A stretch of DNA of 61,359 bases from a virus (IMGVR_UViG_3300035190_000963:1-61359), one strand, 5' to 3'. Shown: positions 1-6,488, numbered from the stretch's first letter. Numbers and translations: made by a program. The notes: generated by a model not told the origin, from the letters alone.

Positions 1-69
1 GACGGGAATCGAACCTCGTGGCACAAGAAATTTCCGTTTCTCTGCTCTACCTACTGAGCTACCTCAACC
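1..69 (-). tRNA. tRNA, 3' end cut by window edge; anticodon unclear
   Basis: Minus-strand cloverleaf with 5' acceptor GGTTGAG, a D-arm with GTAGAGC and a T-loop TTCGATT. The last acceptor bases lie outside the window. The anticodon arm closes only around an 8-base loop (ACGGAAAT) without T33, and the T-stem carries one extra A. It is either degraded or unusual, so the isotype is left open. Confidence 0.6.
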
Positions 70-77
70 ATTTTTTG

Positions 78-158
78 TACCCCCTGTAGGATTCGAACCT
101 ACATGCTAATTTGCGATAGTTTCTAAAACTATTGTGTCTACCATTCCACCAAGGGGGC
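78..158 (-). tRNA. tRNA-Leu (TAG)
   Basis: Acceptor GCCCCCT pairs with AGGGGGT. The anticodon stem ATAGT/ACTAT encloses loop TTTAGAA, giving anticodon TAG. A long variable arm is present, as expected for leucine tRNA. The T-loop is canonical and CCA is not encoded. Confidence 0.9.
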
Positions 159-166
159 AATTGTTG

Positions 167-240
167 TGGTCCTCACAGGAATCGAACCTGTTACCTAATG
201 ATTATGAGTCATTTGCTCTAACCAAATGAGCTAGAGGACC
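167..240 (-). tRNA. tRNA with CAT anticodon (Met or Ile2)
   Basis: Perfect acceptor GGTCCTC/GAGGACC and anticodon stem AATGA/TCATT around CTCATAA, giving CAT. From sequence alone it could be elongator Met or a lysidine-modified Ile tRNA. Confidence 0.9.
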
Positions 241-251
241 TTTAATTATTG

Positions 252-335
252 TACCTCGAATAGGACTCGAACCTATACGACCTTTCAGGTCACCACATCT
301 TAAGCGTGGCGTGTCTACCATTTCACCACCGAGGC
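252..335 (-). tRNA. tRNA-Leu (TAA)
   Basis: Class II tRNA with a long variable arm. Anticodon stem CCACG/TGTGG encloses CTTAAGA, giving TAA. It is the first gene after the promoter at 359-390 and probably heads the array running off the left edge. Confidence 0.9.
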
Positions 336-358
336 GTTTTATTTCTCAAATAACAACA

Positions 359-390
359 CAAAGATAATCAATATTTTACAAAAAGACAAA
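359..390 (-). promoter_or_regulatory. Bacteroidetes-type promoter of left tRNA array
   Basis: On the minus strand TTTG (390-387) is followed after exactly 20 bases by TATCTTTG (366-359). This matches the -33 TTTG / -7 TAnnTTTG consensus of Bacteroidetes sigma-A. Transcription would start just before tRNA-Leu(TAA). Confidence 0.7.
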
Positions 391-501
391 TCTTTGTTTA
401 TTTTTTTGGTCACTCTTCAGCATTCTACTTCCAGCTCCGAGAAATTGTATCTAACTTAGCCCGTCTCACCGCTGTACGGGTACTGAAGTTGATGACCTTT
501 G

Positions 502-601
502 TTGTTAGGATGGGACTCGAACCCACAATGAAAACCCGTCTCGGGTACCATAACCGTTTCGGCTTAAAGGATTGACTCCTTGGACTATTTTCTACCTAAC
601 A
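502..601 (-). tRNA. tRNA-like element with atypical core
   Basis: A perfect acceptor TGTTAGG/CCTAACA and a good T-arm (GTGGG TTCGAGT CCCAT) frame the element. A class II style hairpin ACCCG-AGA-CGGGT sits before the T-arm. No normal D-arm or 7-base anticodon loop can be folded; the middle instead holds AAGGA/TCCTT and CCG/CGG hairpins. It may be a tRNA-like domain of the larger RNA and not a decoder. Confidence 0.45.
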
Positions 602-822
602 ATTCCCCACTCTGAGAATCCGAGTGAGTAGTTATATCGGTTTATTACTGTTTGAAAAACCTGTCGGGCATCCCCTATTAAAAAGTCAACCGTTACTGGG
701 AGCAAGGACGATTCTCCAGCTTTATTCCCACGAGACTGGCGTTTAAGGATGTCCAGTCCAATACCCTATCCATTGTTAAATGAGTCTTGGATTAAAGACT
801 GCTGAGTATCTCTTACTCATTG

Positions 823-893
823 TAGTGTAGAAAGGAATTGAACCTTTAATCTTCCGAATAACTTCAGGGCTTTAACCATTAAGCTACTACACT
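823..893 (-). tRNA. tRNA-like element with shortened anticodon arm
   Basis: Acceptor AGTGTAG/CTACACT, D-arm GCTTAATGGTTAAAGC and T-arm AAAGG TTCAATT CCTTT are all good. Only 21 bases lie between D- and T-stems. They fold as CTGAA/TTCGG with a four-base loop GTTA, so no anticodon loop is available. It is either a decayed tRNA or a non-decoding tRNA-like structure. Confidence 0.55.
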
Positions 894-1007
894 ATGTCCC
901 AAACTTCACTTAACACGTCTGTTAAGGGGTGTCGTGCACCGTACACCATAATCAATTCGGAAGTTTCGAACCTTCCAGTTTCAGGATAATTAATCCTGAG
1001 ATTTGAA

Positions 1008-1188
1008 ATCATGGACAGGATTCGAACCTGTATTCTCATGGATTGACAACTTCCACTTGTACTGAGAATCTACGATGATTTTGAAATTGTACTTCTTTCT
1101 AATCATCAGCTACCTACTCATCACCTTGTCATTCGCTTCGTGTAGGTCATTGCTAATTGTAGTGCGTCTACCGTTTCGCCACCAGATT
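1008..1188 (-). tRNA. tRNA-Leu-like element with ~95-base insertion
   Basis: The 5' part (AATCTGGTGGCGAAACGG, then GACGC) and the 3' T-arm ACAGG TTCGAAT CCTGT are leucine-like. The anticodon stem halves CTAC and GTAG are separated by an insertion that contains ATTAG (possible TAG anticodon) and two hairpins, ACCTAC/GTAGGT and GATGATT/AATCATC. The variable arm is stem ATTCTCA/TGAGAAT. The acceptor needs one bulged T. It is too short for a group I intron. Confidence 0.5.
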
Positions 1189-1213
1189 ATATTTTATTCA
1201 AAGAACTTGAGTA

Positions 1214-1245
1214 CAAAAATATGAGTTTTTTTTGGAACTACCAAA
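1214..1245 (-). promoter_or_regulatory. Bacteroidetes-type promoter of RNA unit B
   Basis: Minus strand TTTG (1245-1242), a 20-base spacer, then TATTTTTG (1221-1214), matching TAnnTTTG. It lies directly upstream of the tRNA-Leu-like element and unit B. Confidence 0.65.
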
Positions 1246-1471
1246 ATTTTTTTCATATATAATTTTTTAATTAATAACACCCTGATTTATCCAACTTACA
1301 GGTGTTAAGGCTGTCCCCATTTTTGGGTTAGGAATAATCATTCGTCCTCACGAGGTCGAGCTGACTTGCTCAAGAGTTATCCCCATCCACTCTTATGTAG
1401 GTTCCCATACGGACATCACTCCGTTTCTCATCGTGTAGGGCACACTATCCGTTGTCGTGTTTCGGAACGTG

Positions 1472-1616
1472 TAATCAGGACAGGACTCGAACCTGTATGT
1501 ATCAATTAAAAATGTCGTCTTACTAAACATAACGCAAGACCGTCTATTATGATATGCGAGAGCCTAATTCGCATTTGATACTACATTTTAGCGTCTACCA
1601 GTTCCGCCACCTGACT
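1472..1616 (-). tRNA. tRNA-Leu-like element with ~60-base insertion
   Basis: Acceptor AGTCAGG/CCTGATT, D-arm GCGGAACTGGTAGACGC and T-arm ACAGG TTCGAGT CCTGT are intact. The anticodon stem AAAATGT/ACATTTT encloses an insertion with hairpins ATGCGA/TCGCAT and GTCTT/AAGAC. GTATCAA in the insertion can alternatively pair with TTGATAC in the variable region. It is embedded in RNA unit A. Confidence 0.5.
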
Positions 1617-2233
1617 ATGTTGAGGATGAGAAGTCCTCTGTGTTGTCTGTACTGTTTTACCCATCATTAAAATGACCACCTTTTTTATTAAAGTCAGTTT
1701 CATACATAGCATCTGTTCAGTCTTCCTTTCTCAAGGGAACAACACATTTTTTGAAATTGTTCAGTTAGACCATCTCTCCGCTATTACGGACATTCTGCAT
1801 AAACTGGTTTTCGTACAGATAGTCTGCACTCGGCCTTACAATTTCATTTAAACATCCCACTCAATGCTCGGTATTAACACATTTAGGGATGTCAACCCCA
1901 CTTTACTCAAATGGGGGGTGATACCGAATTAAGTTAGATAGTGTTGGGATACCCGTCTCGTCCCAATCTTAACAGCTTTATTTAAGTTTTACGAAGCTTC
2001 GGCTGAGGGTGCTGTACACTATGAACCTTACAACTACTTTGTCGACTTTCATTGTAAGAGTGACCACTATCTATATTTTTAAAGGAAAACAGAAGATGGT
2101 CGAGTGGACATCTGTTTTTACGAACGGCATTACTATGTTGGTTTCAACTCCGAAGGTAATCACCAACCACCAACAGGTGTCTTATCCTTCATTCCCCATT
2201 CAACCCTATTTTTCAAAGAACTTCTTATATATT

Positions 2234-2274
2234 GGGGGACAGGTCACCAACTAACCAACACAAACCTGTCCCCC
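2234..2274 (-). other. Perfect 11-bp hairpin at 5' end of RNA unit A
   Basis: GGGGGACAGGT pairs perfectly with ACCTGTCCCCC around a 19-base loop. A related hairpin with the same GTTGGTGACC strand lies at 4325-4361. There is no U-run on the minus strand, so it is more likely an RNA 5' element than a terminator. Confidence 0.55.
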
Positions 2275-2287
2275 TCAAATCTGAATA

Positions 2288-2319
2288 CAAAGTTACAAAA
2301 TATTTTTCAATTCTCCAAA
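2288..2319 (-). promoter_or_regulatory. Bacteroidetes-type promoter of RNA unit A
   Basis: Minus strand TTTG (2319-2316), a 20-base spacer, then TAACTTTG (2295-2288), a full match to TTTG-N20-TAnnTTTG. It sits between the stop of the 2339 gene and the RNA. Confidence 0.7.
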
Positions 2320-2338
2320 CCTTTCACAAAAAAAATTA

Positions 2339-2662
2339 TTATTCATCATCGTCATCAAAATTAAAATCATCATTTTCAGAAAATGTAAAATCTTCCATTT
2401 GTTCATCACTGAATTGTTGAATATACAAACCAAGATTTTTCTTGAAGTCATATCCTAATGAAATCAAATCTTCGGTTAGTTTTTCCCATTCAGGATATTT
2501 GTTTCCATAATAAGATAAGTTCTTATCCAAGTCAGACATGTACATATAAAAAGACCACATCGGAATTTCCATTGAACTATTGTTATCCAAAGTTAAAATG
2601 AATGTACTTTCTTCATATTCCGTGAAGTTAAACTCAAAGTTTTTTATTGTTCTCGAATTCAT
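2339..2662 (-). CDS. Hypothetical acidic protein
   Basis: 107 residues, not recognised. The C-terminal 20 residues are almost all Asp, Glu, Asn and Phe, ending in a run of aspartates. No signal peptide or membrane segment is visible. It lies just upstream of the promoter for RNA unit A. The strand and length agree with neighbouring small phage genes. Confidence 0.6.
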   Translation of the reverse strand: MNSRTIKNFEFNFTEYEESTFILTLDNNSSMEIPMWSFYMYMSDLDKNLSYYGNKYPEWEKLTEDLISLGYDFKKNLGLYIQQFSDEQMEDFTFSENDDFNFDDDDE

Positions 2663-2707
2663 AAAACAAATCTAAAAATAATTTTTGTAATAATCAATTT
2701 TTTTTTG

Positions 2708-2779
2708 AGCACCAAGAGAATTACGATATCTCGACCTGCGGTTTGGAAAACCGCCGCTCTACCTCTGAGCTATTGGTGC
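2708..2779 (-). tRNA. tRNA-Gly (TCC) with non-canonical T-loop
   Basis: Acceptor GCACCAA/TTGGTGC with discriminator T, anticodon stem GCGGT/ACCGC around TTTCCAA, giving TCC. The T-arm is GAGAT-ATCGTAA-TTCTC: the loop has A54 and T58 in place of T54 and A58. The 5' end overlaps the stop of the nuclease gene 2759-3577 by 21 bases. Confidence 0.8.
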
Positions 2780-3577
2780 ATTTATTTTAGATATAATATT
2801 CAAAATTTCTTTTTCATATTGTTTTTTCAATAAAGGTTTAACATCAAATCTAATAATGTTGTGATATTTTTTTATAATATTTTCTCTAGTAATTTCCTTA
2901 TTACTATTTTTATCATGCCATTGTTCACCGTCTATTTCAACCACTAAATTTATTGATGGGAAATAAAAATCAACATAATATTTCTCAACAGGATATTGAG
3001 TAAAAAAATCATAATCTTTAATTAAATTATTACTTGTTAAAAATTCCCTAAAAAATCTTTCAGGATATGTTTCATTTATCTTAGAACATCTCCTATTTGG
3101 ATGACTTTCAGGATTATTTTTATACCTCTCAATTATCTTACTTCTTATTTTTTCTTTTACTATTTCTGAATTATAAGAACATTTTTTTGAACAATATATA
3201 TGATGACTTTTTTTAACTTTTTTCCCACAATTTAAACATTCTTTTCTTTCTTTTAAAACACAATTTTTCAAATTTGAGTTTTTAATTTTTTTCTTAGTTT
3301 CTTCAGACAAAATTCTTTTTCTGTTATTGAAAGACACTCCGCAGCTTCTACCACAAAATTTCCTATCATCTGAAACATGACTTTCAAAAATTTGATGACA
3401 ATTTAAACATTCTTTTTTTATTTTAGTTTCTTCTTTAGATTTTTTAAAACCTAATCTTAAACATCTACTTGTTACTGAACGATAAGTGGTATTCAGTATT
3501 TCACTAATTTCTTTGTAATTTTTTTTGTTATTCAATAGTTCTAATAACAAATTATCTTTTTCATTGTTCCATTTCAT
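2759..3577 (-). CDS. Homing-type nuclease: helix-turn-helix, zinc clusters and PD-(D/E)XK-like C-domain
   Basis: 272 residues. The N-terminus (1-40) resembles an HTH/SANT-like DNA-binding domain. Two Cys clusters follow, with C-x2-C and C-x3-C spacings near residues 57-80 and 117-134, likely zinc knuckles. The C-terminal part (about 165-265) has the DUF559/Vsr-like signature with YYVDFYFP, then VVEIDGEQWHD, a plausible Mg-binding nuclease core. The stop codon falls inside the tRNA-Gly(TCC) gene, as if the nuclease gene had landed next to a tRNA. It could be a free-standing homing endonuclease of the phage. Confidence 0.65.
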   Translation of the reverse strand: MKWNNEKDNLLLELLNNKKNYKEISEILNTTYRSVTSRCLRLGFKKSKEETKIKKECLNCHQIFESHVSDDRKFCGRSCGVSFNNRKRILSEETKKKIKNSNLKNCVLKERKECLNCGKKVKKSHHIYCSKKCSYNSEIVKEKIRSKIIERYKNNPESHPNRRCSKINETYPERFFREFLTSNNLIKDYDFFTQYPVEKYYVDFYFPSINLVVEIDGEQWHDKNSNKEITRENIIKKYHNIIRFDVKPLLKKQYEKEILNIISKINAPIAQR

Positions 3578-3641
3578 ATATTATAAATATATGTAAAAAG
3601 AGTAAAAGTTAATAATCGAACTATGTTTTTACTTAAAATTG

Positions 3642-3714
3642 AGCGGATGGCCGAGTATGATTCGGCAACCCCTACCTTGGCAAGGTAGTGCTCTACCAAT
3701 TGAGCTACATCCGC
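3642..3714 (-). tRNA. tRNA-Gly (GCC) with non-canonical T-loop
   Basis: Perfect acceptor GCGGATG/CATCCGC, discriminator T, anticodon stem CTACC/GGTAG around TTGCCAA, giving GCC. The T-arm is a perfect stem GCCGA/TCGGC with loop ATCATAC, again A54 and T58 swapped relative to the universal T54-A58 pair. Because all stems are perfect, simple decay is unlikely. Confidence 0.85.
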
Positions 3715-3803
3715 AAAAACAAGATGGGTCGTGGACTTGTATACCACTTTTGTCCCCCTTTAATTAAATCACTAACCCTGGGTGTAGGAAAACTCATCTT
3801 TAG

Positions 3804-3877
3804 TGGAGAGTTAGGGAATTGAACCCTACTCACGATGATTGCAAATCATTGTCGCCAGCCTTGGTACATGACCCCCC
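3804..3877 (-). tRNA. tRNA, probable TGC anticodon (Ala)
   Basis: Acceptor GGGGGGT/ACTCTCC with two G-T pairs and T-arm TAGGG TTCAATT CCCTA. The anticodon arm ATGA/TCAT encloses TTTGCAA, giving TGC. The D-arm does not fold normally, so the isotype is tentative (Ala; Cys is less likely). Confidence 0.6.
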
Positions 3878-3888
3878 ATTTATTTGTG

Positions 3889-3960
3889 TTGCGGTAAGTG
3901 GGTTCGAACCACTGACCTTGAGATTATGAGACTCACGAGCTACCACCGCTCTATCCCACA
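3889..3960 (-). tRNA. tRNA-Met (CAT), initiator-like
   Basis: The D-arm GAGCGGTGGTAGCTC, the following G and loop CTCATAA strongly resemble bacterial initiator tRNA. The acceptor TGTGGGA/TACCGCA has one mismatch, and the anticodon stem has a T-T mismatch at 31-39. Confidence 0.75.
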
Positions 3961-3965
3961 ATTTG

Positions 3966-4038
3966 CGGCTCCAACGGGATTCGAACCCGTACCACGCACC
4001 GTGACAGGGTGGTATTGTGACCATTCAACCATAGAGCC
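3966..4038 (-). tRNA. tRNA-Asp (GTC)
   Basis: Acceptor GGCTCTA/TGGAGCC, discriminator G, loop CTGTCAC giving GTC, T-arm ACGGG TTCGAAT CCCGT. First tRNA after the promoter at 4052-4083. Confidence 0.9.
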
Positions 4039-4051
4039 GTCTTTAATAATA

Positions 4052-4083
4052 CAAATATACAACCAATATGTCAAAGAACCAAA
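4052..4083 (-). promoter_or_regulatory. Promoter of tRNA-Asp array with conserved TTCTTTGACATATTGGTT box
   Basis: Minus strand TTTG (4083-4080), N20, TATATTTG (4059-4052). The spacer holds TTCTTTGACATATTGGTT, which recurs exactly in front of tRNA-Gln near 7700-7717, so both tRNA arrays share upstream sequence. Confidence 0.7.
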
Positions 4084-4095
4084 TTTTTTAAAACA

Positions 4096-4128
4096 AAAAA
4101 CCCATCTTTTTTTAGGAGATGGGTTTTT
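4096..4128 (-). terminator. Intrinsic terminator ending small RNA 1
   Basis: Stem AGATGGG/CCCATCT, extended by flanking A and T runs, giving a T-rich tail on the minus strand. It separates small RNA 1 from the tRNA-Asp promoter. Confidence 0.85.
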
Positions 4129-4260
4129 ACATTTTATATGTTAATGTCTACTTTACATAATACCATTTCCTACCGAGTAGATTAAATCCGATTCAGTCCC
4201 GCCTAAAAGTGTTATTATGTTTAAAGTTTTCACCTGTTTTAACTATTTTAGAATAAATAT
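4096..4260 (-). ncRNA. Small RNA 1, paralogue of small RNA 2
   Basis: Region with no gene ending at a strong terminator. CATAATA/TATTATG closes a domain holding ACTGAATCGGATTTAATC and CTCGGTAGG. This core resembles GTGAAATCGCAGTTTAG and TTGGTATCC in the RNA at 7729-7890, and both have AACATATAA directly before the terminator. Start estimated; a hairpin at 4325-4361 may belong to the same transcript. Confidence 0.5.
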
Positions 4261-4324
4261 ATCAAAGTTTTGAAAAGTTTCAAGTCCCTCAGATAATTTT
4301 TTTATTTTATACCTCTGTCGCAAA

Positions 4325-4361
4325 GGGGAAACGGGTCACCAACACCTATATACCCGTCCCC
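4325..4361 (-). other. Hairpin related to the one at 2234-2274
   Basis: GGGGACGGGT pairs with ACCCGT-TT-CCCC. The loop-side strand carries GTTGGTGACC, as in the 2234-2274 hairpin. It lies directly after the stop of the 4374 gene. Confidence 0.5.
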
Positions 4362-4373
4362 CCAAATACAACT

Positions 4374-4760
4374 TTAATTCATTACATACGCATTACATGC
4401 CCAAGTCTTAGCATTTACCGCTTTATATTGGTCTTGATTGTAAAGATTGGTATTTAAAAATGCACTATTGATATCACCAACCTTTACGTTTTTCAATATC
4501 TCCTCATCAATCAATATGATGTTTTTACCCTTCATGGCGAAAACCGTTAACCAGTTATTTGACCCCTCAGGTTTGAACTCAATGGTTTGAAGAGCTCCTT
4601 TTTTGAATCCGTTGAATACAGACATTACGTCTTTCCAATATTCATTTTCTACATTTGTGTGAAAACCCGCTTTCACTTTTACAATCGCTCTGAAATTACC
4701 AGAACGACCATTGATGAAATTTGCAGTGTGTAATCCCGAGATGTTGATGATGTTTGACAT
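4374..4760 (-). CDS. Hypothetical protein
   Basis: 128 residues, not recognised. Soluble, mixed alpha/beta composition with a Phe/Gly-rich N-terminal half (GLHTANFINGRSGNF). No signal peptide. An upstream TTTG-rich spacer separates it from the HEYTH protein gene. Confidence 0.6.
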   Translation of the reverse strand: MSNIINISGLHTANFINGRSGNFRAIVKVKAGFHTNVENEYWKDVMSVFNGFKKGALQTIEFKPEGSNNWLTVFAMKGKNIILIDEEILKNVKVGDINSAFLNTNLYNQDQYKAVNAKTWACNAYVMN

Positions 4761-4789
4761 AGTTCGTTTGTTTTAGTAGGACAAATATA

Positions 4790-5194
4790 CTACTTTTTTT
4801 TGGATTTCAAAAACTTTTTCCAAATTATTTTTTTGTGTTCACTCGCAACCCGTCTAGCCTCAATCTCAAAAGGATGATTATTATACCCATACTCCTCAAG
4901 TAATGACATGTATTTAGTTCTACAAGGTTGTAAAGAATGAGTGTATTCGTGAACAAATGTTTCAATAAATTTACATATGTCCTTGGTGTTTTTATAATAA
5001 ACCCTTATTTCATTTATACATGGTCTGTATTCACCAAAATTTATAGTATTCTCCTCATCTGTTATTACGATGCTAAGTCCTCTCTTTTTTCTTGAGTTAT
5101 AACCAAAAACATCCATACAGTATTGCAAAGCAAACTTAATGATTTGGAGTCTTTGTCTTCTTGTTAACTTATTGACAGATGAATTTATCCTCAT
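4790..5194 (-). CDS. HEYTH metalloprotease-like protein
   Basis: 134 residues. Residues 81-88 read TFVHEYTHSLQ-like, an HExxH zinc-binding motif after an aliphatic helix, as in SprT-like and other small zinc proteases. A downstream acidic segment (EIEARRVASEHKK) could give the third ligand. TATCTTTG lies just upstream, so the promoter is host-type. Substrate unknown. One of seven HExxH proteins in the window. Confidence 0.6.
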   Translation of the reverse strand: MRINSSVNKLTRRQRLQIIKFALQYCMDVFGYNSRKKRGLSIVITDEENTINFGEYRPCINEIRVYYKNTKDICKFIETFVHEYTHSLQPCRTKYMSLLEEYGYNNHPFEIEARRVASEHKKIIWKKFLKSKKK

Positions 5195-5246
5195 GATGCA
5201 AAGATATATTCTTTTTTTGAATCTGCCAAATTATTGGTGAGAAAAA

Positions 5247-5315
5247 TTTACAAGTCTTAGGAGTCCTATTATTCTCTTCTTTATCCTTCGAGATGGGGAG
5301 GGATGGACTTGTAAA
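5247..5315 (-). other. Structured spacer between gene and tRNA-Asn
   Basis: TTTACAAGTC and GACTTGTAAA form a perfect 10-bp long-range stem enclosing about 49 bases, directly 5' of nothing coding and 3' of tRNA-Asn on the minus strand. It may be a tRNA-processing element or small RNA. Confidence 0.4.
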
Positions 5316-5320
5316 ATTAG

Positions 5321-5405
5321 CTGACAGGATGGGACTCGAACCCATGATGGAGTTTTAACTCGTTTGGTTAACAGCCAAATGCTCTCGCCGCTGAGCGACC
5401 TGCCA
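5321..5405 (-). tRNA. tRNA-Asn (GTT) with extra variable-arm hairpin
   Basis: Acceptor TGGCAGG/CCTGTCA, anticodon stem TTTGG/CCAAA around CTGTTAA, giving GTT. The variable region is 17 bases and folds as GAGTT-AA-AACTC, which a class I Asn tRNA normally lacks. Confidence 0.85.
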
Positions 5406-5412
5406 ATTTTAG

Positions 5413-5485
5413 CATAGGTGACAGGATTCGAACCTGTGACATTTCTTTTGGAGAGAAATATGATAAACCACTTCACCACACCTAC
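5413..5485 (-). tRNA. tRNA-Trp (CCA)
   Basis: Acceptor GTAGGTG/CACCTAT, anticodon stem TTTCT/AGAAA around CTCCAAA, giving CCA. Canonical T-arm. Confidence 0.9.
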
Positions 5486-5487
5486 AT

Positions 5488-5709
5488 TTACTTCCATTGA
5501 GTTTTACGATTATACTTCCAAGTTCTAAACATCCTAACCTGATACTTGAATAACCTCTTATTTGGGTTTTTAAACCCTTTTCTATATTTAGGATACTCAA
5601 CAATACCATCATCCCAATACATAGGATATTCGTAGTTTAAAAGTACTATAAAATACTCTCTGCTGTTTGTTGCTTTGTTCAGTTTTGCTCTGTTTCTGTG
5701 TTTTGACAT
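5488..5709 (-). CDS. Hypothetical basic protein
   Basis: 73 residues, rich in Lys, Arg, Tyr and Trp, with MSKHRNRAKLNKATN at the start and RTWKYNRKTQWK at the end. Probably nucleic-acid binding by composition only. It ends 3 bases before tRNA-Trp. Confidence 0.55.
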   Translation of the reverse strand: MSKHRNRAKLNKATNSREYFIVLLNYEYPMYWDDGIVEYPKYRKGFKNPNKRLFKYQVRMFRTWKYNRKTQWK

Positions 5710-5739
5710 ATCTATTGGTTTTAAACCTAATAGAAGTCC

Positions 5740-6426
5740 TTACTTTTTTTCATAATTTTTAAATTTTAAAAAGTTCTTTTTAAATGTTTTCTTCAAGATT
5801 ATTGATGATTCTTTCCATGTTGAATGAGGTACCGTTGATAAATAAGCTTGAATCTCATCATCAATTATACTTTTAATATCAACATATCCCATTTTAACCA
5901 ATTCTTTATTTAAATAGTTATAAGTTTTTGTGGGAATTGTTTTAATAATCTCATTCACTTCCAACTTATATTCAGGATTTGTATAATATAATCCGTGAGC
6001 AATTTCGTGGTCCATAACATCGGAACTTAATTTATCAGCACCAATTAAATAGAACTTTTCATTTTTAGAATGTTTATCACAACAAGAAATAATATCTGCC
6101 ATAACATCATCATATAAATTATTAGTTTTAAAAAAAACTTTCTGACCTTTTTTTAGAACATCGGATGGAATATTATAACCCGCCCAATCTGCAGGATATG
6201 TGAACATTCCTGATTTATTTTTCTTAACATATGTCCTCATAAGTTCTTCCAAAGTAAATTCTTTATTTCTAATCTCAGGAAATGGTGACTCATAAAATTC
6301 TTGATATCTGCAGAACAACATACCTCTATCATAATCGTTTTTAACAATAACGGCATATATGTGGGGCATAATTTTATTAATTGAACCTGACACCACTTTT
6401 GACTTAAAAGATTTTAATTTTTTCAT
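5740..6426 (-). CDS. HEIAH metalloprotease-like protein
   Basis: 228 residues. DVMDHEIAHGLYYTNPEYK near residues 134-150 is an HExxHG zinc-protease motif. Tyr and Glu residues follow (NPEYKLEVNEI), and Glu could be the third ligand. No signal peptide, so it would act in the cytoplasm or from the virion. The family is common in large phages but functionally undefined. Confidence 0.6.
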   Translation of the reverse strand: MKKLKSFKSKVVSGSINKIMPHIYAVIVKNDYDRGMLFCRYQEFYESPFPEIRNKEFTLEELMRTYVKKNKSGMFTYPADWAGYNIPSDVLKKGQKVFFKTNNLYDDVMADIISCCDKHSKNEKFYLIGADKLSSDVMDHEIAHGLYYTNPEYKLEVNEIIKTIPTKTYNYLNKELVKMGYVDIKSIIDDEIQAYLSTVPHSTWKESSIILKKTFKKNFLKFKNYEKK

Positions 6427-6488
6427 AATTTATTTATTTCTGAAACAAAGATATCTTTTTTTTCTTGATTTACCAAACATTTTTTTTG

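Larger units (their letters stand above)
408..1207 (-). ncRNA. Large structured RNA unit B with tRNA-like elements
   Basis: No credible protein gene lies here. Read on the minus strand from the promoter at 1214-1245, it is a chain of hairpins: CTTAACA/TGTTAAG, TCAGGAT/ATCCTGA, GACTGG/CCAGTC, GAGTA/TACTC. A closing stem GGTCA..CTTCAG/CTGAAG..TGACC (497-408) lies at the 3' end. Three tRNA-like elements are embedded at 1008-1188, 823-893 and 502-601. A motif GGACATCCTTAAACG resembles TTGACATCCCTAAATG in unit A, and both pair with a later GGATG. GOLLD- or ROOL-type phage RNAs are the closest known idea, but this is inference. Confidence 0.5.
1276..2281 (-). ncRNA. Large structured RNA unit A with pseudoknot
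   Basis: About 1 kb without a credible gene, transcribed leftwards from the promoter at 2288-2319. Helices include a 5' hairpin GGGGGACAGGT/ACCTGTCCCCC, CTTACAA/TTGTAAG and a domain closed by ATAGTGT/ACACTAT. GAAATTGT/ACAATTTC (1845-1838, 1760-1753) encloses AGACTATC/GATGGTCT (1825-1818, 1774-1767). GTGTTGT/ACAACAC closes 1745-1640, and a 3' hairpin lies at 1306-1276. CGGTAT (1926-1921) pairs with ATACCG (1874-1869) while ACATCCC (1892-1886) pairs with GGGATGT (1858-1852), an interleaved pseudoknot. A tRNA-Leu-like element is embedded. Size, phage setting and tRNA association recall GOLLD/ROOL RNAs. Confidence 0.6.

Noticed and set aside
408-1207. tmRNA interpretation of unit B
   Set aside because: No GGGGxTG start, no Ala-type acceptor pair at the two ends and no tag-peptide frame ending in AA.
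1276-2281. Group I intron interpretation of unit A
   Set aside because: AGACTATC/GATGGTCT resembles P7, but the order of helices and the position of the pseudoknot do not match P3-P9, and no exon pair that splices into a clean tRNA was found.
2009-2420. Three overlapping plus-strand ORFs of 62-86 codons
   Set aside because: They run antisense through the structured RNA unit A and its promoter, have no protein-like pattern and no start context.
3830-4144. ORFs overlapping the Ala/Met/Asp tRNA genes
   Set aside because: Translations such as GFESRW and GSNP are the usual products of tRNA T-arm sequence, not proteins.
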